DNA of 64,000 nt from Symsagittifera roscoffensis. Its lineage: Eukaryota > Xenacoelomorpha > Acoela > Convolutidae. Made by a program: the position numbers and the translations under genes. The stretch covers positions 93,161,845 through 93,225,844 of the forward strand of contig NC_087062.1 of the NCBI RefSeq assembly GCF_963678635.1. Direction: 5' to 3'. Under the pieces are notes generated by a model. It ran no database searches. It was not told the DNA's origin and saw nothing but the letters and a program-made list of their open reading frames with translations. This document shows, in pieces, positions 35,001 to 41,731 of the stretch. Each line of letters begins with the position of its first letter. The first letter of the stretch is position 1.

Positions 35001-35673
35001 GGAGCTAGGGTGGGTGGCAGAGAAGACAACTTCGCCCCTCATCAGATGACAGGCAATGAAGACCGCCAGCCACTCCAAACTGTTCTCCCCCACCATGAGG
35101 ATGACCGTTTTCTCTCTAGTGCAAACACCCCCATTCATCGCATTCATCTTATTCGTTTCATTCTTTTCATTTGCCTTACTCTCTCTTGTCTCATTCTTCT
35201 GGTCTGACCTTTCAAGTCCGGCGTCGATTAGCTGCGATTTCACTCTCTGTCCGACAGCGAACAAATGGCTGCAAAAATATGAGCAAAAATTTCTCATAAG
35301 TTTCCGATCCTTCAAACCTAACAATTAAATTACCCACTATCGAGATTTCATTCAGGTTAGTTATAGTTTTTCGATTTAAAATTTAAATAAGAACATAGAA
35401 AACGGAAATTGCACCCAGGTATAAAGACAGTTATGACGATATTTATTTTTAAAAATCTGGCGAAAATTGCTGTGAAAGCTATGACCTGTATGAGATATTT
35501 CTGTCTGTCAACGCCTCAATAACTCTGCTGTGGGGGTACATTAGGGTGAACACTTCTTCCAAGTAGTCCGCGACAGTCACCCATCTGTCCGTGTACAAAG
35601 AAGTGTCGAACTCTCCGAGCGGCGATTCAAATATTCCATCTGAATTCGGAACGTACAGTCTCTCGTATGACAT
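16776..35673 (-). CDS. Acyl-CoA synthetase / 4CL-like AMP-binding enzyme, 8 exons, 618 aa
   Basis: Adenylate-forming enzyme of the ANL superfamily: it would activate a carboxylate with ATP and load it onto CoA. Exons on the minus strand are 35673-35486, 35268-34924, 30622-30405, 27526-27333, 26864-26638, 19652-19345, 18814-18708 and 17045-16776. All introns are GT-AG, the phases match, and the sum is 1857 nt (618 codons plus stop). Motifs: P-loop LLSSGTSGSPK (about residues 244-254, split by intron 3), YGASE (396-400), YKTGD (491-495, split by intron 6), GRMSESIKFRGFYVSADEIE (about 509-528) and catalytic Lys606 in RNGNGKTMRK. Two polar low-complexity insertions (exons 2 and 3) make it longer than the usual 540-580 aa. 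The C-terminus GLIK is not a PTS1 signal. The start is the ATG at 35673, the first Met before the conserved region; an upstream coding exon is not excluded. Substrate and luciferase/4CL subgroup are undetermined. Intron 5 holds an intact antisense gypsy element. Confidence 0.92.
17046..18707 (-). other. AMP-binding gene intron 7 (1662 bp)
   Basis: Donor GTATGA, acceptor TTTGTCTAG. AT-rich. A fragment at about 17078-17125 (CCGACTGCTTCTATCAGGGCG) resembles the start of family A. Sequence near 18540-18590 (ACTTACAAAGAGGAAAAAAG) resembles 45280-45300. No gene inside. Confidence 0.65.
18708..18814 (-). CDS. AMP-binding gene exon 7
   Basis: A 107-bp exon. Acceptor CGTTTCAG|GTGACATT, donor GAGGAG|GTATGA. 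It encodes (G)DIAKLDENCNVYITGRMSES then IKFRGFYVSADEIEE: the TGD aspartate and the hinge motif GRxxxxIKxxG. Confidence 0.93.
18815..19344 (-). other. AMP-binding gene intron 6 (530 bp)
   Basis: Donor GTTTAG, acceptor TTCGTTTCAG. No other feature recognised. Confidence 0.75.
19345..19652 (-). CDS. AMP-binding gene exon 6
   Basis: Acceptor TTTCTTTAG|GCTTAAG, donor AAACAG|GTTTAG. It encodes LKNIYGASELCGVV (YGxSE adenine-binding motif), SVGVCAPGISFKI, GEEERDRITSTAPASG, EGQMMIRLP and EDGFYKT, stopping one base into the Gly of the TGD motif. Confidence 0.93.
20160..20424 (+). repeat. C-tailed dispersed repeat, split by the gypsy element
   Basis: It includes ACAGGCCAAAAAAGACAG, GGCGCCTTTAGAAAATTTTT, GGGTCGTCAGGGGATCGAAT and a C-run. 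After the element the tail continues as CCCCCTAAATCCGCCCCTGA (26572-26590). A related copy at 41370-41545 has GGGTAGTCAGGGGACCGAAC and GCCCACCCCCTGG, and a fragment lies at 34285-34390. GGATCGAATCC resembles a box B, so a tRNA-derived SINE is possible. Confidence 0.6.
20425..20624 (+). repeat. 5' LTR (200 bp)
   Basis: TG…CA termini. A TATATA box lies at 20430-20435 and an AATAAA poly(A) signal at 20567-20572. The last base of the LTR is also the first base of the gag-pol start codon. Confidence 0.96.
20624..26206 (+). CDS. Gag-Pol polyprotein of Ty3/gypsy element, 1860 aa
   Basis: One frame, ATG 20624 to TGA 26206, without frameshift or readthrough. Gag occupies about residues 1-390, with an Arg/Gly-rich patch (FQRGGRGFGRGG, about 248) and two zinc knuckles: a stretched CYNC…HIPKC and a canonical CNFCKKMGHYERTC. 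Retropepsin has IDSGSP (about 402; DSG rather than DTG). Reverse transcriptase has TMDLTYAYGQL (about 651) and FIDD (about 716). RNase H has CDASHNGLGA (about 865), NELEML (904) and TDHKALL (932). Integrase has an HHCC finger (HAFHHG … CKEC, about 1283-1316) and catalytic D1351, D1410, E1446 with the usual 35-residue D-E spacing. All key residues are present, so it could be active. A hydrophilic tail of about 350 residues follows the integrase core. An alternative start is Met31. The products would act in cytoplasmic particles and in nuclear integration. Confidence 0.96.
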   Translation: MAQQAGQSAGSGKNPLGITAFWPSKCTEAPMLWEHWITRFTWGVIAKHSFNPTAFYFANTLTEAQITGLPEEVNGKNRVEAEQTLISNLYLCLGERGQDELHNRKPHLDLATTRYPRVLDEFESVFRKERNETFETYQLLSRKQRDGETLEEFHSVLSGLAARCSLGTLERRVLRDVFIVNMSNKEAQTELCRSTKTPDEVYRIALSYERGDKYAKSYKVSGGGLTAAPAGSLQIKAEPISAIRGGYRRPFQRGGRGFGRGGTRGRGGAADRKCYNCDQSGFTPDHIPKCPARNVTCNFCKKMGHYERTCRGRRSANRGRVGMINEDDTNGGTTQDYPEESASNYGSSVGWVTDSKTPAHGWDSDSSTEYVVMSIRRKEETELKVAGAKLALRINGKATQAWIDSGSPISIFTIGELKRTLGTVNVQLKPLNPQDDQFRDYGNNPLKLLGKMQVTLHSNGWTCSSDINVIGGCRPSIIGRDLMPSLGLMLVQAPSTEGVKSIHTTEGTVAMDNDLDEWQTHFCKQFQHLFHRVGRIRNYKVQADFFKNLTPIQQKGRRVPITLQEKVDKEIEKLLGQGHIQKLEECSDKYFVSPIVITVKKDGSVKLALESRELNKQVHKNKYQMPNIEELMDIVGQTISERKQGDVFFTTMDLTYAYGQLPLNENTSKHCNFSLVGGRSTGTYRFKTGFYGLTTMPAEFQRVMDAILAEFPCAHAFIDDILVISKGTKIEHIALVEKILTKLDKENMALKLEKCQFAKNTCEWLGHRITKSGITPMVRKTDPIDKLTAPKTLSQLKSFMGSIHSLHKYLPALAETSAPLRPLLSKKNEFLWTIDCQTAFESIKKQVANIVELKHFDVHKDIRIVCDASHNGLGAVLEQLGTEGWRPISFASRFLNAAEKKYSTNELEMLAVVWGSEYFRNYIFGRKFTVVTDHKALLSLLNGNNKKNKTMFSRLTRWIDRIIPFDFVIEHMPGATIGLADYLSRHPVGEATKVSLYDNTFTVAKLKSITNSLGYIDTNKGIIKASKESIVSAKDIQVGNDKVNIPPEEGVKTRDHRLTNQKPLKRIAECNDRESAKVVKSITECKLRESDINSTVNSSPPFNKTSYRSNKIHISTMTSLNLKKLNKLLLKHPEITSGSSSEVEIVDARLEAETHHTRDIRCNTVISIPSAFGGEIFPAACPAGGNVIMSVIPRDCKIVRKSSALPELFNLKLVEANYKGDPQMRAIKELVESKDPDLEKKVRAMGAYLGQHTHDFHVRENCLWMDERLVIPIPLRKAVVNRIHAFHHGRSSMFDAARDVWFPYLHRSLVAAADGCKECTDAGKSLKPLCAKGDVGKIYEPREPNECLQLDFWGPIRYLNESSKYVLVAVDRFSRWPSAMICGNNKSDKVLKFIKQYISQHGVPRKIFMDQGTSFTSNAVKSFCNSEGIEIIYSPVNDHRATGCVERTIGSLKNFVLTYAKEKDSGNLESMIERALSALRFAPNATLKISPFEAHHGREANTVLRNLTKKPTLQNLNWARVLKQKSAYLDSTDPRAPRNIQPMATDWEERSDVEFDVDHMNHPRRLTQNQLVSAADGTPMADGDGKQACGGKSKQPSKRTELLFQRLKDSNKRYRPINQKVIRESKHTITLANGSVLRKSGVAEKVIKSNAPTTASKLTLPLPAMSALQRRAELKRAANEQAAGTSTQSKASAQIKADNRVREFSPAEEDDSDSEYEPITISKHAGNSTIAPGRDVEGNEPKMNNDVEDGIGRPNLSEGSGAGKSQGVDTEVQTMSNEQGGSAPNLSNEGRGGKHSKKKGERVRRLRLVSYSSQESEDGTGSRKSTRKRTAVSKFGGVMIDSILKARTSKGEEDRERDTN
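20625..20642 (+). promoter_or_regulatory. Candidate primer-binding site
   Basis: TGGCGCAGCAAGCAGGAC follows the LTR with no gap. TGG is the complement of the tRNA CCA end. TGGCGCAG matches the first eight bases of the tRNA-Ser primer site that I recall for Drosophila 17.6/297-type elements, but the next bases differ. It lies inside the gag coding sequence. Confidence 0.55.
26207..26369 (+). other. 3' untranslated part of the gypsy element with candidate polypurine tracts
   Basis: A purine run AAAGAGGGAGTGAAAAAGGA lies at about 26223-26242 and another, GGGAGAGGGTGGA, at about 26280-26292. Only the short GAGGGAA (26363-26369) abuts the 3' LTR, where plus-strand priming must start, so it is the best polypurine-tract candidate despite its length. 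Confidence 0.5.
26370..26569 (+). repeat. 3' LTR (200 bp)
   Basis: Identical by eye to the 5' LTR, with TATATA at 26375-26380 and AATAAA at 26512-26517. Confidence 0.96.
26638..26864 (-). CDS. AMP-binding gene exon 5
   Basis: Acceptor CACTTAG|GTAGTG, donor TGCAG|GTAATT. It encodes VVTDYPGSVGVLEMVQKYKM, THIIAVPVVLNFL and FDLSSLKYILAGATIP, the typical core before the YGxTE motif. Confidence 0.93.
26865..27332 (-). other. AMP-binding gene intron 4 (468 bp)
   Basis: Donor GTATCT, acceptor TGCACTTAG. AT-rich. CCTAATAT, ATGAAAGCC and AATCCTAATATCGG strings near 27165-27280 form a loose inverted repeat (AACCCATATTAGGATTAAAA versus TTTTAATCCTAATATCGGCT). Confidence 0.75.
27333..27526 (-). CDS. AMP-binding gene exon 4
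   Basis: Acceptor TGTTTAG|GTTCGCC, donor TTTT|GTATCT. It completes the P-loop (G-SPKPIKIS) and encodes the following helix and strand (MIFYNILALASKG … ISLLAQPLSHVGGQNIAFLS … LVLQNF). Confidence 0.92.
27738..27805 (+). repeat. Short dispersed repeat ACACAGAGGCAAAGCGGAG
   Basis: ACACAGAGGCAAAGCGGAGC followed by CTCGCACCACTTGCGATACA closely matches 45389-45430 and, less well, 45051 and 31792. The GCGAAGCGGAGTTTCGC form at 45397 can make a small hairpin. Confidence 0.6.
28390..28720 (-). repeat. Family A dispersed repeat, diverged reverse fragment
   Basis: On the plus strand one reads AAAGATAGCCAATTTGGCCA, then AACCAACGCGCAATATTT, GAGATTTAATCCGCC and GCGTGGGGGATGGTTTTC. These are complements of the middle of family A. 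Confidence 0.65.
28945..29420 (+). repeat. Family A dispersed repeat, forward copy
   Basis: Begins AACAAGAATGCTCGTATCAG with the hairpin region CAGGGCAAAACCCTG, then CCGACTGCC, GGAGCAGTAATAACATTAAG, CAATTATGGCAAATAAG, CGATTTCTAAGACGGATTAA, GCGCGTTAATTGTCCCAAAT and CTGAAGAAAAAAAA. The distal hairpin end is missing. Confidence 0.85.
29671..29850. repeat. Tail-to-tail array of 20-bp GGAATCCGCAA units
   Basis: The left half has the unit TGGAATCCGCAAATTGTAAA at 20-bp spacing (about 29693, 29713, 29733). The right half has the complement, TTGCGGATTCC, at 29770, 29790, 29810 and 29830. The two halves meet at about 29755 and could fold into a long hairpin. Isolated GGAATCCGCAA motifs also occur at about 29450-29500 and 29600, and GTGGAATCCA motifs at 34622 and 34661. 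Confidence 0.9.
30405..30622 (-). CDS. AMP-binding gene exon 3
   Basis: Acceptor CTTTTCAG|GATAGCC, donor TCAG|GTAAAT. It encodes IAEEIDHPFLTHVIITDS, a Gly/Glu-rich insertion of about 20 residues (RGGEGLGKGEGEDEGGES), then DDVCQMLLSSGTS, the first part of the ATP-binding P-loop. Confidence 0.92.
31792..31835 (+). repeat. Short dispersed repeat ACACAGAGGCGAAGC (copy)
   Basis: Partial copy of a motif also at 27738, 45051 and 45389. Confidence 0.45.
31905..31985 (-). repeat. tRNA-like sequence (tRNA pseudogene or SINE head)
   Basis: On the minus strand a perfect box A (TGGTTGAGTGG, 31977-31967) is followed by a near-perfect box B (GATTCGAATCC, 31923-31913) and then GGGGCC. The T stem has two G-to-A changes that break pairing and the anticodon arm is poor, so a working tRNA is unlikely. 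The spacing fits a class II (Leu/Ser type) ancestor or a tRNA-derived SINE. Confidence 0.5.
33385..33480 (+). repeat. Decayed tRNA-derived (SINE-like) block
   Basis: GCCCCAGAGGTGTAGAAGTAGTTACG carries a box-A-like segment (AGGTGTAGAAG). About 45 bases later GATGTTCGAGGCCCACC carries a box-B-like segment. Neither the T arm nor the anticodon arm pairs properly, so it is not a functional tRNA. A tRNA-derived SINE head is the likeliest origin. Confidence 0.35.
34924..35268 (-). CDS. AMP-binding gene exon 2
   Basis: Acceptor TTTTTGCAG|CCATTTG, donor AA|GTAAGC. It encodes the first N-domain fold (SHLFAVGQRVKSQLIDAG … TVILMVGENSLEWLAVFIA … GEVVFSATHPSSPWPEI). It includes a charged insertion of about 28 residues (KNETRESKANEKNETNKMNA then MNGGVCTRE) between the second helix and the ILM strand. 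Confidence 0.92.
35269..35485 (-). other. AMP-binding gene intron 1 (217 bp)
   Basis: Donor GTCATA, acceptor ATTTTTGCAG. No other feature seen inside. Confidence 0.8.
35486..35673 (-). CDS. AMP-binding gene exon 1
   Basis: Begins MSYERLYVPNSDG and ends DRNISY plus two bases of a Ser codon. The donor is CAG|GTCATA, weaker than the others, but phase 2 fits exon 2 exactly (AG+C gives Ser). The residues correspond to the N-terminal segment preceding the (T/S)Y..L motif of 4CL-type enzymes. Confidence 0.85.
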
Positions 35674-37455
35674 TATTTCAAGTGGAAGAATCAGTTTGTT
35701 TTTTGAAAAACAAAACAGGTTTTGCGGAATAATTGCCGATGGCACTAAAGTTTTTATTATTATTTATATGCTGCAACCAAAATTGAAACTTTAAATGGCA
35801 ATTTTATGAAGCTAAAAGTCAAACTAAACCGTCTTTCCAGTCCAAAAAATTTGTGACGTTCAAAACTTTATGGGTACAAAATCAAATCTAAATGTTTCAG
35901 ATTAACTATTTTTAAAAACTATAATTTTTAAACCGGTTCAGTTATGGCCAATGGTGAAAAACTCTGCAAATTCTGTTTCATGGGAAATAATCGTTTATGT
36001 TTTGCTCTCAAGTATAAACCGACACTGCATGCTAGACTGAATCATCCATCATCCGAATCGATTTGAAACCATCTGTTCGGTTTTTGGTTGCTTCAGCGAT
36101 CAACCTTGTCGCGTATTGATTTTCTGTATATAAAAAAGTGTGGTGTATTGACTAGCATAAAACTCGATTAGCATAAAAGTTTTAAATTTGAAAATTGAAT
36201 CCACTAGCTGAAAAAAATTGGAGCACAAAATTCAGATATTTTCAAAATTAAAATCATTATGCTATAAAAACAAACATAAACAAGGATAGCCGGTTGCAGT
36301 GCACAGAGTGCTCCGACCATATTCTTGAAAAATACAAAGTTTTTCATGTTTGATTTTTCAAATTAGTGCTGTTTCTTGTGCTTAGGTACAAAAACCTAAA
36401 ATTCAGGCATATTCGACAGTCACAGTAAATTAAGTAAATCGAGCAACGGTTTTTGTCAAAAAATGACCAGAAAAAAAACAATGGTTAATTTTTTGCAATG
36501 GTTTTTTAGCGTCATTTTTACTCGAAAAACGGCGCTAAATAGTATCAAAAACTCTGGTACCTTTTTTATTCGAAATTTTTAAAAGTCGCTCGAATCAGAA
36601 CTGAAAAACCCTCCATATAATCAATCTCTCCACCCATTATGATGATTAATTGTGGAAAGTATTTTTAGTTGAAAAAAATAAGCCTGCTCGCTCAGCATAT
36701 TTGCTCAAAATTAAACCAAAAACTAAAATATTTAAACAGGTTTCTTCTCAACACTGAGAAATTTTCAAAATATTTTTGAATTTCGTAGGAAACACGACTG
36801 AAAAAGCTTCAATATGATATATCACTCGACCCGATCCAATGGTTATTTATGGCTACTGATATCGCGTGCGAAACAAAAAACTAAAACTCGAATGAAAATT
36901 TTCTCTATTTTCAGTACTCGGAACATTCACAGTTTAATTGCTTATTTTAAAATTTGCGACGCAGACAATGTTCGGTTCAAGCCATTACAGCTCGGGAATT
37001 TCATTTTAGGCTTTTTTTCTCCTATGCCGTTTGCAAAGATTTCAAGTAATTTTTCTGTTCAAATTGTTCGATTGTTAGAAAATTGGCATGCTTGATTGGT
37101 GTTCATACTTTACCTTGTAAAAACACTTTTTACACCACAAAACTGATGCTGGGACGAAGTGGGTGGAAGAAGAAGGATCTTCAATTTATTGTTAATTGCT
37201 AAGTTTCTCCATAATCTATTTATCAGAAACGCAAGTTTCAATTGTCGGTGTTGTTTTGTATTTCTGCGAAATAAAGCTAGCAGCATTCTGCTAATCGATA
37301 CATTATCATGCGTTCAAACTTTTATGCTAGTCGAGTTTGATATTAGTTGAACGGTCAACATAAAAAGAGCATAGCCAACCAGTCACACAAGTTGAGATTG
37401 ACGGGCTGTTTTTTCCACTTTCTCCCTCAACTGAAATTCAGATTTGAAATCTTAA
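35674..37455. other. Non-coding stretch upstream of the AMP-binding gene
   Basis: Should contain the promoter and 5' untranslated region of the minus-strand gene. The reading frame continues open for about 24 codons upstream of the ATG, but without another ATG. No other gene or clear repeat recognised; the 93- and 63-codon frames near 36814 and 37159 match nothing. Confidence 0.35.
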
Positions 37456-37948
37456 TACAAAACTGCTCGTATCAGGGCAAAACCCTGAATGTTCTGACTG
37501 CTTTGGAGCAGTAATAACAAGGTCTATGGAGCAGTAATAACAAGAAAAATTTAAATGTAAAGTAAAAAAATTAAATTTTTATTTACTTTCAGATTTTTTG
37601 TAAAAACATTCCCCCAAACGTCATACTAAGTACAAAGTGATAGATTTTGCTCCTATTATCAAATCACTTATGACAAATAAGCTTCTTTCAACCAAATTGA
37701 AACGATTTCTAAGACGGATTAAATCTCCGCTTATACGTTAAAAGCGCGAAATCTATCGCGGGAATAGTCACAAATTGGCCAAAAAGGCAACCTTCAAACC
37801 CCCATAAGTTTACAAAAAAGGATAACTGGTGAAATACCTTTTCAATTGTAAGCTTAAGACAATAATGCATTTTGAATGATAAAAAAAATTCCGCCAAAAA
37901 TGGATAGTTAACAAAGTCAAAATTTGTCTGAAGAAAAAACCAAGGTTG
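37456..37948 (+). repeat. Family A dispersed repeat, forward copy
   Basis: Starts ACAAAACTGCTCGTATCAGG with CAGGGCAAAACCCTG, then GGAGCAGTAATAACAAG, which is locally duplicated (37506 and 37528). It continues through CGATTTCTAAGACGGATTAA, AGCGCGAAATCTATCGCG, AAACCCCCATAAGTTTAC and TTTGTCTGAAGAAAAAACC. The distal hairpin end is absent. Confidence 0.85.
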
Positions 37949-39400
37949 TATTAGGGGGAACATAGATTAAACGAAGAAAGTATTCGTAAGGCAAAAATAT
38001 TTATCAAAAAGTGTATATCTCAGCAGAAACCAATTTTATTGATTACCTCGTTCGGTTGCCGCATATCCAATACACGCAATATAGTTCAAACTGCAAAAAA
38101 TTGACCACTGCAACGTAATGCCAGCTTGCCAAAAGAGGGTAAAACTATATACGATAGTTACGGCAGGTTAAAGCAGCAATATTTAACATTGCAAAGAACA
38201 ACTCTGTAAAACATATTCTGAATTAATCGGAAAAATTCATAATCTAAAGCGAAGAAAACCTAATTCGGAGTGCTCATTTTATGTTTCGACTTCGCAAGTC
38301 TAGCACAAAATCAGCGCCGGACCAAAAATGGTTACTGATGACAGGGATTTAAAGTTTTTTTCTGTAACAAACTCGCAATTTTCAGCAACGGATTGCTGCT
38401 CCATAAAACATCTGCAACAGAGAGCGCTGGAAAAAAAAACAGATTAAATTGAGAAGACTTTTTAAACCGCTAATACAAGATGCATTTCAGTGAAATTCTT
38501 TTATAGTTTTGAGATCTTAGGTTTTCTAGGTAAGAAAAAGATATAGCTTTTTCGAACATTTCTCACAAATATCTACCCGCACTGAGGCCAATTAAAACTT
38601 CAAAAAGTCAGCCATATATTCAGCCACTAAGTTTAAAAAATAAGTTTTGCGTGTCAAACTTTTACCTTTTTGATTACTCTTATAATTCTATACTGGTCAA
38701 AAGTCACCCTGAGATTTTATCTGAAAAAAATAATAACGAGCATGAACTATAATCCTCGAGTAGATAAGACGGTCGAAACATACCTCAAATACGGTCGAAA
38801 CGTACCTCGAGCACTGTCGAAACATACCTTGACGATTTTATGTATGGGCTATGGCGACTAACTTTCCAGGCTTCTGGGACACACTTTTAGACTATCGTGA
38901 ATTAAGGATGGCTTCTCTGGCCTCAATTATTACACCTAATTGGAATACTATGAGTGTAAAAGGACTTAAAAAATGAGTGAATTTGAAACAAATTATCGGT
39001 ATTAAGAAAGGGGTTAAATTGTTGTGGGGTTATCTTGTTACGGGGTTATAAAGTAGGGGGGGTAAACATAAGGGGTTAAATATCGTCGGGTTAAAGAATG
39101 GGACACCCAAATCCGGACCATCGCGGCGCATTTCTAGAAGAACGTAACTAATTTCAGACTATCGAACCCTTATACAAACTTTTCCAGATTCTTTTCCGCG
39201 ACCAAGAAAACCAACAAAGACTTTAAATGTTCAATGTGGTTTTTCTTTTGGTATTGTTGACTTCCCAACTTCAAAGAATCTTTTTAAAAAAGTGTTTTTC
39301 AAACTGAGCCATATACAACTACAATTTACGAATAAAAACCATTGTTCAATGAATTGATAGTTTTTAAAATTCAGTCATGAGTATTTCTATGGTGTTCATG
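37949..39400. other. Non-coding stretch with two small simple-repeat patches
   Basis: Three copies of (G)GTCGAAACATACCTC-like units lie at 38771-38829. At 39005-39095 the strand is unusually G-rich with five to six GGGGTTA/GGGTTAAA strings. No gene recognised. Confidence 0.5.
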
Positions 39401-39404
39401 GATG

Positions 39405-39915
39405 AAATGAACTTTTGTTTCGACTTTCGTAACGAAAATAACGGAATATTTGTGCTCGGGTGATCTTTTTTCTTCAGACAAATTTCGAAATTTTTAAATT
39501 GCCGTTTTTGACGAATTTTTTCAATTGCATTCAAAAGATACTGCTGTACTGAGCTTAAACTTGAAAAGATAATTCACCTGTGATCATTTTTCGTAAAGTC
39601 ATGGGGGTTTAAAGATAGCCATTTTGGCCAACTTGGAACAATTAACGCGCGATAGATTTTGCGTTGTTAACGCGTGAGCGGAGATTTAATCCGTCTTCGA
39701 AATCGATTTAATCCTAATTGCTTTGTTACTAGGAGATAAATCTATCACTTTCTACTTTATACGGCGTGTGGAGAGATGGTTTTCACAAAACACCTCAATT
39801 TTTGTTTTTAATTATTTTATTTCAATTAATTTTGTCATGTTATTACCGATCCATAGTACTTCAGGGGCAGTTGGAACATTCAAGGCTTCGCCCTGATACG
39901 AGCATTCTTGTTTAT
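39405..39915 (-). repeat. Family A dispersed repeat, near-complete reverse copy
   Basis: On the plus strand it runs from CGACTTTCGTAACGAAAATA (distal palindrome) through TTGTGCTCGGG, TTTCTTCAGACAAATTTCGA, ACCTGTGATCATTTTTCGTA, AACGCGCGATAGATTTTGCG and GAGCGGAGATTTAATCCGTC to AGGCTTCGCCCTGATACGAG then CATTCTTG. Both hairpin ends are present. Confidence 0.88.
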
Positions 39916-40595
39916 ATTCAAGTCGTTTAAAATTTTCTGTTTTTTAACAATTTCTAACCCTGTTTCATATTTTGTTGATTGATGTTTTTCGTTACGCAAG
40001 CAAAGCTTAGATAAATATTGCAGTCTTTTTAAAATTAAATGTCGCAAGTTTAAATTAAAACTTTTAAGCTCGATTTTTGTTTAATTATTTGATTTCGGAG
40101 GTTTGATTTTGTTTGTTCATATCAAGCTAATCTGCTGAATGAAAGCCAGTTTTCGTTCTCCAAGAATGAAAGAAAGCACAGAAAAAACAATTCTGCTTAT
40201 TTGGTTTTCGGGATTTGAATTATTTCGGAAAAAAGATCAGTAGTACAATAACACGAAAATACAACGAACTTTTGGGTACAAGGTTTTTTTGTTTTCTTTT
40301 GTTCTCGTTTTTAAGTGAATGATATTTTTCCGGTTTTTCCAGGTTCGAATCAAGAAGTCAAATTAAGATTTCAGATATATAAGATTGACCATTGGCGGGC
40401 TGACTTTTGTTATAACTTGTAAGACATGAAAAATCTTAGCATACAATTCCATACTTACATTATATGGCAACTTTCAAATTATAAAACTCCATATCTAAGA
40501 AACGCCAGGGGAAAAAGCTGTTCATGCATATGCATTTTGTGAAATACAAGCTTTGTATGATTTGTGTGCAGTTTGCTGAGACTAAATTTTTTTCA
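39916..40595. other. Non-coding stretch
   Basis: AT-rich. Around 40435-40500, TACAATTCCATACTTACATT resembles the repeats at 205-330. No gene. Confidence 0.35.
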
Positions 40596-40599
40596 TTGT

Positions 40600-40705
40600 T
40601 TTGACTTTCGTAACAAAAGTAACGGAATATTTCTGCTCGCGGTAATTTTTTTTCTTCAGAGAAATTTCGAAATTTTTAACTAGCCATTTTTGAAAAAATC
40701 TCAAC
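40600..40705 (-). repeat. Family A dispersed repeat, distal-end fragment (reverse)
   Basis: TTTTGACTTTCGTAACAAAAG, GTAACGGAATATTTCTGCTC and TTTTTTTCTTCAGAGAAATTTCG match the distal end of the 39405 and 48905 copies, then homology stops. Confidence 0.75.
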
Positions 40706-41365
40706 CTTCGAATTTCGAAAAAAGAAACGGCTTTCTAGAACAATTTATGATTGCACTTTTTGGATAAAAATTACCCAATTTGAGAAAACCAGGTAAATCG
40801 TTATTTTTATTCCGATGGAAACCTGAAAGTTAAAATCCATTTCCGAATTAAGAAGTCGATCACGTTTTTCATTTTTACACTTTTGCTGTTCAATAGTTGA
40901 GTTTCCCTTCTTTTAACAAAGGAAATGAACTGAACATAAAAAAAGTCGAACCCCGATAAATCAAATTAAACAAAGCTCCAGATACAACAATGAACATTAC
41001 TCAAACTTCTTATGGTACGCGCTAGCCTCTTAGCTTGAATTATCATACGTAACTTTCGAGGCAACTGAGTCCACATATTTTTAGTTTTATCAAACTTATA
41101 AACCTGTGACGGAAGATTTGGTTTAAAGTATGGTCTTGTTAAGTATAAGCAAGAGGTTGAAAAAAAAACAATTTCGGATGGCTTTAAAAAGTTCCAAGAC
41201 TTTCTCTAAAAGCCATAATTCTCGTGCAAAAGCCATTTTATTGTCCCAATTTTGTACTATCGAACGATTGAATCCTTTGCTTAAATGGTTTGACTTAAGT
41301 TTTATGATTGATTGAATGACATCTTCAAAATTGAGTAAAAAGCCGATTCTGTGAATGTTTCGAAG
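40706..41365. other. Non-coding stretch
   Basis: No gene or clear repeat recognised. It is the 3' flank of CFAP58 beyond the C-tailed repeat. Confidence 0.3.
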
Positions 41366-41369
41366 ATTC

Positions 41370-41545
41370 TGACCAAAATTGCATTTTTACGTCCGCATTC
41401 TCCCCTCAATTTTAGTATAGTTACTGAAGAAGCCTTGGCACCGAAGTCGCAAGAATGGCTGTGAAAAAGTATCAACGGGGGACCACTTGGGTAGTCAGGG
41501 GACCGAACCCCAGAGGGTATTGAGGCAGACGCCCACCCCCTGGTC
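41370..41545 (+). repeat. C-tailed dispersed repeat, second copy
   Basis: Matches 20255-20424: CCGCATTCTCCCCTCAATTT, GTATCAACGGGGGACC, TTGGGTAGTCAGGGGACCGA and CAGACGCCCACCCCCTGG. It is intact on its right side, unlike the copy split by the gypsy element. Confidence 0.6.
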
Positions 41546-41664
41546 GTATGAGAGCTTCAAAATAGAAATATTTATGATAGATGAATTTATATTTCACGCG
41601 TATGGTACATGAAGTTTTGTATTTACAGCTATTCACAATGAAAATATATACAAATTATTTTCAA

Positions 41665-41670
41665 TTTAAT
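41665..41670 (-). terminator. Candidate CFAP58 poly(A) signal
   Basis: ATTAAA on the minus strand, about 60 bases after the CFAP58 stop. It is a common variant of AATAAA. Inference only. Confidence 0.4.
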
Positions 41671-41731
41671 ACACTATAGAGATGGAAATGAAGTCCTTAA
41701 TGGCTTCTAGTTCTTTCTACACATCTTGACT

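Noticed and set aside
34599-35207. 202-codon plus-strand frame
   Set aside because: It overlaps exon 2 of the AMP-binding gene on the other strand and has no recognisable domain.
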